A DNA stretch of 64,000 bases from Qipengyuania citrea (GTDB lineage Bacteria; Pseudomonadota; Alphaproteobacteria; Sphingomonadales; Sphingomonadaceae): positions 186,001 through 250,000 of the forward strand of contig NZ_JALJZT010000002.1 in NCBI RefSeq assembly GCF_024171405.1, given 5' to 3'. Made by a program: the position numbers and the translations under genes. Positions within the stretch are counted from its first letter, which is position 1. Each line of letters opens with the position of its first letter. Shown here piece by piece: positions 60,617 to 64,000 of the stretch. The notes under the pieces were generated by a model. That model was given only the letters and a program-made list of their open reading frames with translations. It had not been told where the DNA came from and searched no databases.

Positions 60617-62023
60617 ATGAGTTTCAAGGGTCTCAAGCCGATCAGCTACGGCGGCAAGGAAGTCTGGCCGCTCGTCGAAGGCGGCAAGGGTGTTTCCGCC
60701 ACCAATCACATGAGCTCCGGCGCCTGGGCTGCTGCTGGCGGCATCGGTACTGTCAGCGCGGTCAATGCCGACAGCTATGACGAGGACGGCAACCCGATCC
60801 CGCAGATCTACCCGCAGGCGACCCGCGTCGAACGCTTCGAACAATTGGTCCGCTACGGCATCGAGGGCGGCACCGAACAGGTCAAGCGCGCGCACGAAAT
60901 CTCGGGCGGCAAGGGCGCGATCAACATCAACGTGCTGTGGGAAATGGGCGGTGCGCAGCAGGTCCTCGAAGGCATCCTTGAAAACTGCCCCGGCCTTGTC
61001 ACCGGCGTTACCTGCGGCGCGGGCATGCCCTACAAGCTCGCAGAAATCGCGGCGAAGCATAACGTCCATTATCTGCCGATCGTCAGCTCGGCGCGCGCGT
61101 TCCGTGCGCTGTGGAAGCGCAGCTATTCCAAGGTTCCCGACCTGATGGCGGCAGTGGTCTATGAAGACCCCTGGCTGGCGGGCGGGCACAACGGCCTGTC
61201 CAACGCCGAGGACCCGACCAAGCCCGAAGATCCCTATCCGCGCGTTGCCGCGCTGCGCGAGACGATGCGCAAGGAAGGCGTCTCCGAAGACACCGCCATC
61301 GTCATGGCGGGCGGCGTGTGGTTCCTGCGCGAATGGAACGACTGGATCGACAATCCCGAGCTGGGCAAGATCATGTTCCAGTTCGGCACCCGCCCGTTGC
61401 TGACGCAGGAAAGCCCCATCCCCAATGTGTGGAAGGACATGCTGCGCACGGTCGAGCCGGGCGATGTGCTGCTGCACAAGTTCAGCCCCACCGGCTTCTA
61501 TTCGAGCGCGGTGAAGACGCCGTTCCTCTACGATCTGATGCACCGCAGCGAACGCCAGATCCCGATCTTCAAGCGCGACGAGGAAGAGGGCACGATCCCG
61601 CTGGCCGATCACGGCAAGGCGAAATATTTCTTCGTCCACCCGGGCGACCAGCGCAAGGCGCAGGCCTGGATGCACGAGGGCTTTACCGAAGCGCTCAAGA
61701 CCCCCGACGATACGGTGGTATTCGCCACGCCCGAAAGCGCCGAGCAAATCCGCGCCGACCAGCAGGCCTGCATGGGCTGCCTGTCGCATTGCCAGTTCTC
61801 GAGCTGGAAGGATCACGACAACCACACCACCGGGCGGCTCGCCGATCCGCGCAGCTTCTGCATCCAGAAAACGCTGCAGGACATCGCGCATGGCGGCGAC
61901 CCGGACGAGAACCTCGCCTTTGCCGGCCACGCGGCCTACCGCTTCAAGCAGGACCCGTTCTATTCGAACAACTACACCCCCACGGTGCAGGAACTGGTCG
62001 AGCGGATTTTGACGGGGGATTGA
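60617..62023 (+). CDS. Nitronate monooxygenase-like flavin oxidoreductase
   Basis: 468 residues. A TIM-barrel FMN-dependent family related to nitronate monooxygenase: GVSATNHMSSGAWAAAGGIG, NINVLWEMGGAQQVLEGI, TGVTCGAGMPYK and MAGGVWFLREW with its Gly-rich loops, plus a C-terminal extension containing a Cys-rich CMGCLSHCQF that is not in small nitronate monooxygenases. The extra cysteines could bind a cofactor. Starts five bases after the methyltransferase gene, so possibly the last gene of that run. Substrate unknown. Confidence 0.83.
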   Translation: MSFKGLKPISYGGKEVWPLVEGGKGVSATNHMSSGAWAAAGGIGTVSAVNADSYDEDGNPIPQIYPQATRVERFEQLVRYGIEGGTEQVKRAHEISGGKGAININVLWEMGGAQQVLEGILENCPGLVTGVTCGAGMPYKLAEIAAKHNVHYLPIVSSARAFRALWKRSYSKVPDLMAAVVYEDPWLAGGHNGLSNAEDPTKPEDPYPRVAALRETMRKEGVSEDTAIVMAGGVWFLREWNDWIDNPELGKIMFQFGTRPLLTQESPIPNVWKDMLRTVEPGDVLLHKFSPTGFYSSAVKTPFLYDLMHRSERQIPIFKRDEEEGTIPLADHGKAKYFFVHPGDQRKAQAWMHEGFTEALKTPDDTVVFATPESAEQIRADQQACMGCLSHCQFSSWKDHDNHTTGRLADPRSFCIQKTLQDIAHGGDPDENLAFAGHAAYRFKQDPFYSNNYTPTVQELVERILTGD

Positions 62024-62089
62024 GCGCAGGGGCGCTTCCCTTCGGGCGACGGAATTCGGTGCGGGGGGATGGGAGGTTAGGGGCGAGAG

Positions 62090-62548
62090 ATGGTGCAAGT
62101 TTCAGCTGCCAACTTGGCCGATAACGACGTTCGCAGCCTCATCACGCTGCACCAGCGGCGGATGTACGATGCTTCGCCCCCGGGAACCTCGTTCGCGCTC
62201 GACTTGAGCGGGCTCGAGGATGCGGCTGTGATCGTCCTTGAGGCACGCGACGCCGGTGCCTTGCTGGGGGTCGGCGCCTTGCTCGAACTCTCGGCAACCG
62301 AAGGCGAAATCAAGTCGATGCGCACCGCCGACACTGCGCTCCGGCGGGGCGTCGGGCAGTCACTGCTCGACCGGATCATCGCTATCGCACGGGAGCGCGG
62401 CTATCGCCGAGTGCTGCTGGAAACCGGCACGGGTGAGACTTTCGAACCCGCCAACCGGCTCTATCTTCGCAACGGCTTCACACGCTGCGCGCCGTTCGGC
62501 GCTTATGCCGAAACGGACTTCAACATCTTTTACGAATTGGCGCTCTAG
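62090..62548 (+). CDS. GNAT family N-acetyltransferase
   Basis: 152 residues. Motif A for acetyl-CoA binding is SMRTADTALRRGVGQSLLDR, with the RGVGQ turn. C-terminal GTGETFEPANRLYLRNGF and CAPFGAY are typical of the YjdJ/putative acetyltransferase branch. The acceptor is not readable. It ends four bases before the convergent dehydrogenase gene. Confidence 0.9.
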   Translation: MVQVSAANLADNDVRSLITLHQRRMYDASPPGTSFALDLSGLEDAAVIVLEARDAGALLGVGALLELSATEGEIKSMRTADTALRRGVGQSLLDRIIAIARERGYRRVLLETGTGETFEPANRLYLRNGFTRCAPFGAYAETDFNIFYELAL

Positions 62549-62552
62549 CGGC

Positions 62553-63569
62553 TCAGCCCAGGCCCGAGAGCACCTGGTCAGGCGGGCGGTGGCCGTCGGC
62601 CCACATGCGGATGTTGGCGATGACCTTGAGGCCGCTGTCCTCGCGGCCCTCGCGCGTGGCACTGCCGATATGGGGGAGGGTCATCACATTGGGATGGCGG
62701 ATCAGGCGCGTGTCGACATTGGGCTCGTCGGGATAGACGTCGAGCCCCGCTCCGGCGAGCTTGCCGCTTTCGAGCGCCGCCACCAGCGCCTCCTGCTCGA
62801 CCAGGTCGCCGCGCGCGGTATTGATCAGGCTGGCACCGTCCTTCATCAGCGCGATCCGGCGCGCGTCGATCATGTGATGCGTGTTCGGCCCGGCGGGGCA
62901 GTGGAGCGAGAGGATGTCCGCTTCGCCCATCAATCCATCGAGGCTGTCCACCCAGCGCGCCTGGAACATGCGTTCGACCGCTTCAGGCAACCGCTTGCGG
63001 TTGTGATAGGCGATCTCCAGCCCAAAGGCGCGCGCGCGGTGCGCGACCGCCTGGCCGATCCGCCCCATGCCGACGATGCCGAGAACCTTGCCCGCGAGCT
63101 TGGTGCCGAGCAGCGCAGTCGGCGTCCAGCCGGTCCATTTGCCGCTGCGGATCAATTCGACGCCTTCGCGGATGCGGCGCGGCACGCCGATGATCCCGGC
63201 CATCGCAAGATCGGCGGTGTCGTCGGTGAAGACGCCCGGCGTGTTGGTGACGAGGATATGGCGGTCGGCGGCGGCCTGCAGGTCGAGATGCTCGGTCCCC
63301 GCCCCGAAATTGGCGATCAGCCCCAGGTCCTTGCCCGCGCCCGCGATCATTTCGGCGTCGATCCGGTCGGTAACGGTGGGAACGAGCACGTCGCAGTCCT
63401 GCATCGCGGCAACCAGCTGGTCGCGCGTCAGCGGCACATCCGTGGTGTTGAGGCGGGCATCGAACAGCTCGCTCATCCGCTCCTCGACCGGGGGCATCAG
63501 ATGGCGCGTGACGAAAACGCGCGGCGTGCGCTCGAGGCGTTTGGCGGGGCGGGTGTCGGTGCTTTCCAT
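62553..63569 (-). CDS. D-2-hydroxyacid dehydrogenase (glyoxylate/hydroxypyruvate reductase-like)
   Basis: 338 residues. The NAD(P) motif is VLGIVGMGRIGQAVAHRA, with the catalytic Arg in LINTARGDLV, Glu in VYPDEPNVD and His in VMTLPHIGSAT. It reduces 2-oxoacids such as glyoxylate to D-2-hydroxyacids, but the specificity is not readable. An N-terminal ERTPRVFVTRHLMPPVEERM is consistent with the glyoxylate reductase branch. Divergent from the SH3 protein gene at the right edge. Confidence 0.93.
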   Translation of the reverse strand: MESTDTRPAKRLERTPRVFVTRHLMPPVEERMSELFDARLNTTDVPLTRDQLVAAMQDCDVLVPTVTDRIDAEMIAGAGKDLGLIANFGAGTEHLDLQAAADRHILVTNTPGVFTDDTADLAMAGIIGVPRRIREGVELIRSGKWTGWTPTALLGTKLAGKVLGIVGMGRIGQAVAHRARAFGLEIAYHNRKRLPEAVERMFQARWVDSLDGLMGEADILSLHCPAGPNTHHMIDARRIALMKDGASLINTARGDLVEQEALVAALESGKLAGAGLDVYPDEPNVDTRLIRHPNVMTLPHIGSATREGREDSGLKVIANIRMWADGHRPPDQVLSGLG

Positions 63570-63677
63570 GCGGGCAGTAGCGCTAGGACGCGCGGTGGGG
63601 AGCGGTCAAGGATTCGGACGGGAATTGCCCCGTTAACGGCGTTGACTGTTCGCGCGCGATCCCCGATTCAGGCGCGC

Positions 63678-64000
63678 ATGTTCACACGGCTTTTCATACT
63701 CTTCCTGCTGCTAGCCGGAATCACCGGGACGGCGCGGGCGCAGGAGCGCGAAACGCCCTATTGGGCGACCATCCGCGCCAGCGTGCTCAACATGCGGGTC
63801 GGCCCCAGCGCCGATTACAAGATCGACTGGGTCTATCGCCGGCCCGGCCTGCCGGTGAAGGTCGTGCGGCTGATGGAAGGATGGCGGCTGATCGAGGATC
63901 CGGACGGCACGCGCGGATGGGTGGTCGCGCGCCTGCTCAGCCCCGATCGCGGTGCCATCGTCATCGGCGACGGGGTGGCCGATTTGCGCGCTAGCGACAG
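63678..64000 (+). CDS. SH3-like domain protein, N-terminal part
   Basis: Starts at ATG 63678 and runs off the right edge after 107 codons. A signal peptide MFTRLFILFLLLAGITGTAR (cut near ARAQ) is followed by YWATIRASVLNMRVGPSADYKIDWVY and GLPVKVVRLMEGWRLIEDPDG with RGWVVARLLS, the strand pattern of a bacterial SH3 domain (SH3_3/DUF1058-like). Such exported proteins often bind peptidoglycan. The rest is not visible. Confidence 0.85.
   Translation, partial: MFTRLFILFLLLAGITGTARAQERETPYWATIRASVLNMRVGPSADYKIDWVYRRPGLPVKVVRLMEGWRLIEDPDGTRGWVVARLLSPDRGAIVIGDGVADLRASD

Noticed and set aside
1..64000. tRNA or rRNA genes and PEP-CTERM substrate proteins
   Set aside because: No cloverleaf-like or rRNA-like stretch was seen, and no protein in the window ends in a PEP-x(n)-hydrophobic-Arg sorting signal.

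Overview
The window is GC-rich, densely coding alphaproteobacterial chromosome. Gene content points to Sphingomonadales, most likely Erythrobacteraceae (Erythrobacter/Qipengyuania-like). The reasons are a single LolC/E-type permease, an RNase E with an acidic insertion in its S1 domain, release factor 2 without the programmed frameshift, and the gene order of an XrtA (exosortase A) exopolysaccharide locus. The genus is an inference. I see no rRNA, tRNA, CRISPR array, insertion sequence or prophage.

Layout. 1-4.5 kb: start of a PilZ protein, an SDR plus purF, and the lipoprotein-release genes lolC-lolD. 4.5-11.2 kb: a small conserved protein, glutathione peroxidase, dnaE, and an acyl-CoA synthetase with a DUF1330 protein. 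11.2-11.7 kb: a DUF559 nuclease-like gene between long inverted repeats. 11.7-16 kb (minus strand): a radical SAM protein, then a coupled trio of UDG-like protein, lytic transglycosylase and moaB. 16-24.5 kb: ETF-ubiquinone oxidoreductase, ispE, an N-formylglutamate amidohydrolase-like gene, ilvD, a lipoprotein, nnrD/nnrE and an RNA methyltransferase.

24.5-42.4 kb is the centrepiece, an almost complete XrtA/PEP-CTERM exopolysaccharide locus in two divergent arms. The minus arm holds an acetyltransferase-like protein, an acyl carrier protein and two alpha/beta-hydrolase-like proteins. The plus arm runs AMP ligase, PLP decarboxylase, export lipoprotein, chain-length protein, tyrosine autokinase, outer-membrane protein, ATPase, deacetylase, FemAB-like protein, glycosyltransferase, xrtA and amidotransferase. 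Together they should make, polymerise and export a polysaccharide and process PEP-CTERM proteins. No PEP-CTERM substrate lies in the window.

42.4-49.5 kb: pirin, zapE, a thioesterase and sdhB (without sdhCDA next to it), an SDR, two adjacent ATP-grasp ligases and a divergent methyltransferase. 49.5-57.9 kb: rne with a strong leader hairpin, a murein amidase, penicillin-binding protein 1A, an exported peroxiredoxin and prfB. 58-60.6 kb: three exported proteins in a row (outer-membrane-like protein, caspase-like protease, lipoprotein methyltransferase). 60.6-64 kb: a nitronate monooxygenase-like enzyme, a GNAT acetyltransferase, a D-2-hydroxyacid dehydrogenase and the start of an SH3 protein. 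Two families of short palindromic intergenic repeats are scattered through the first 20 kb.
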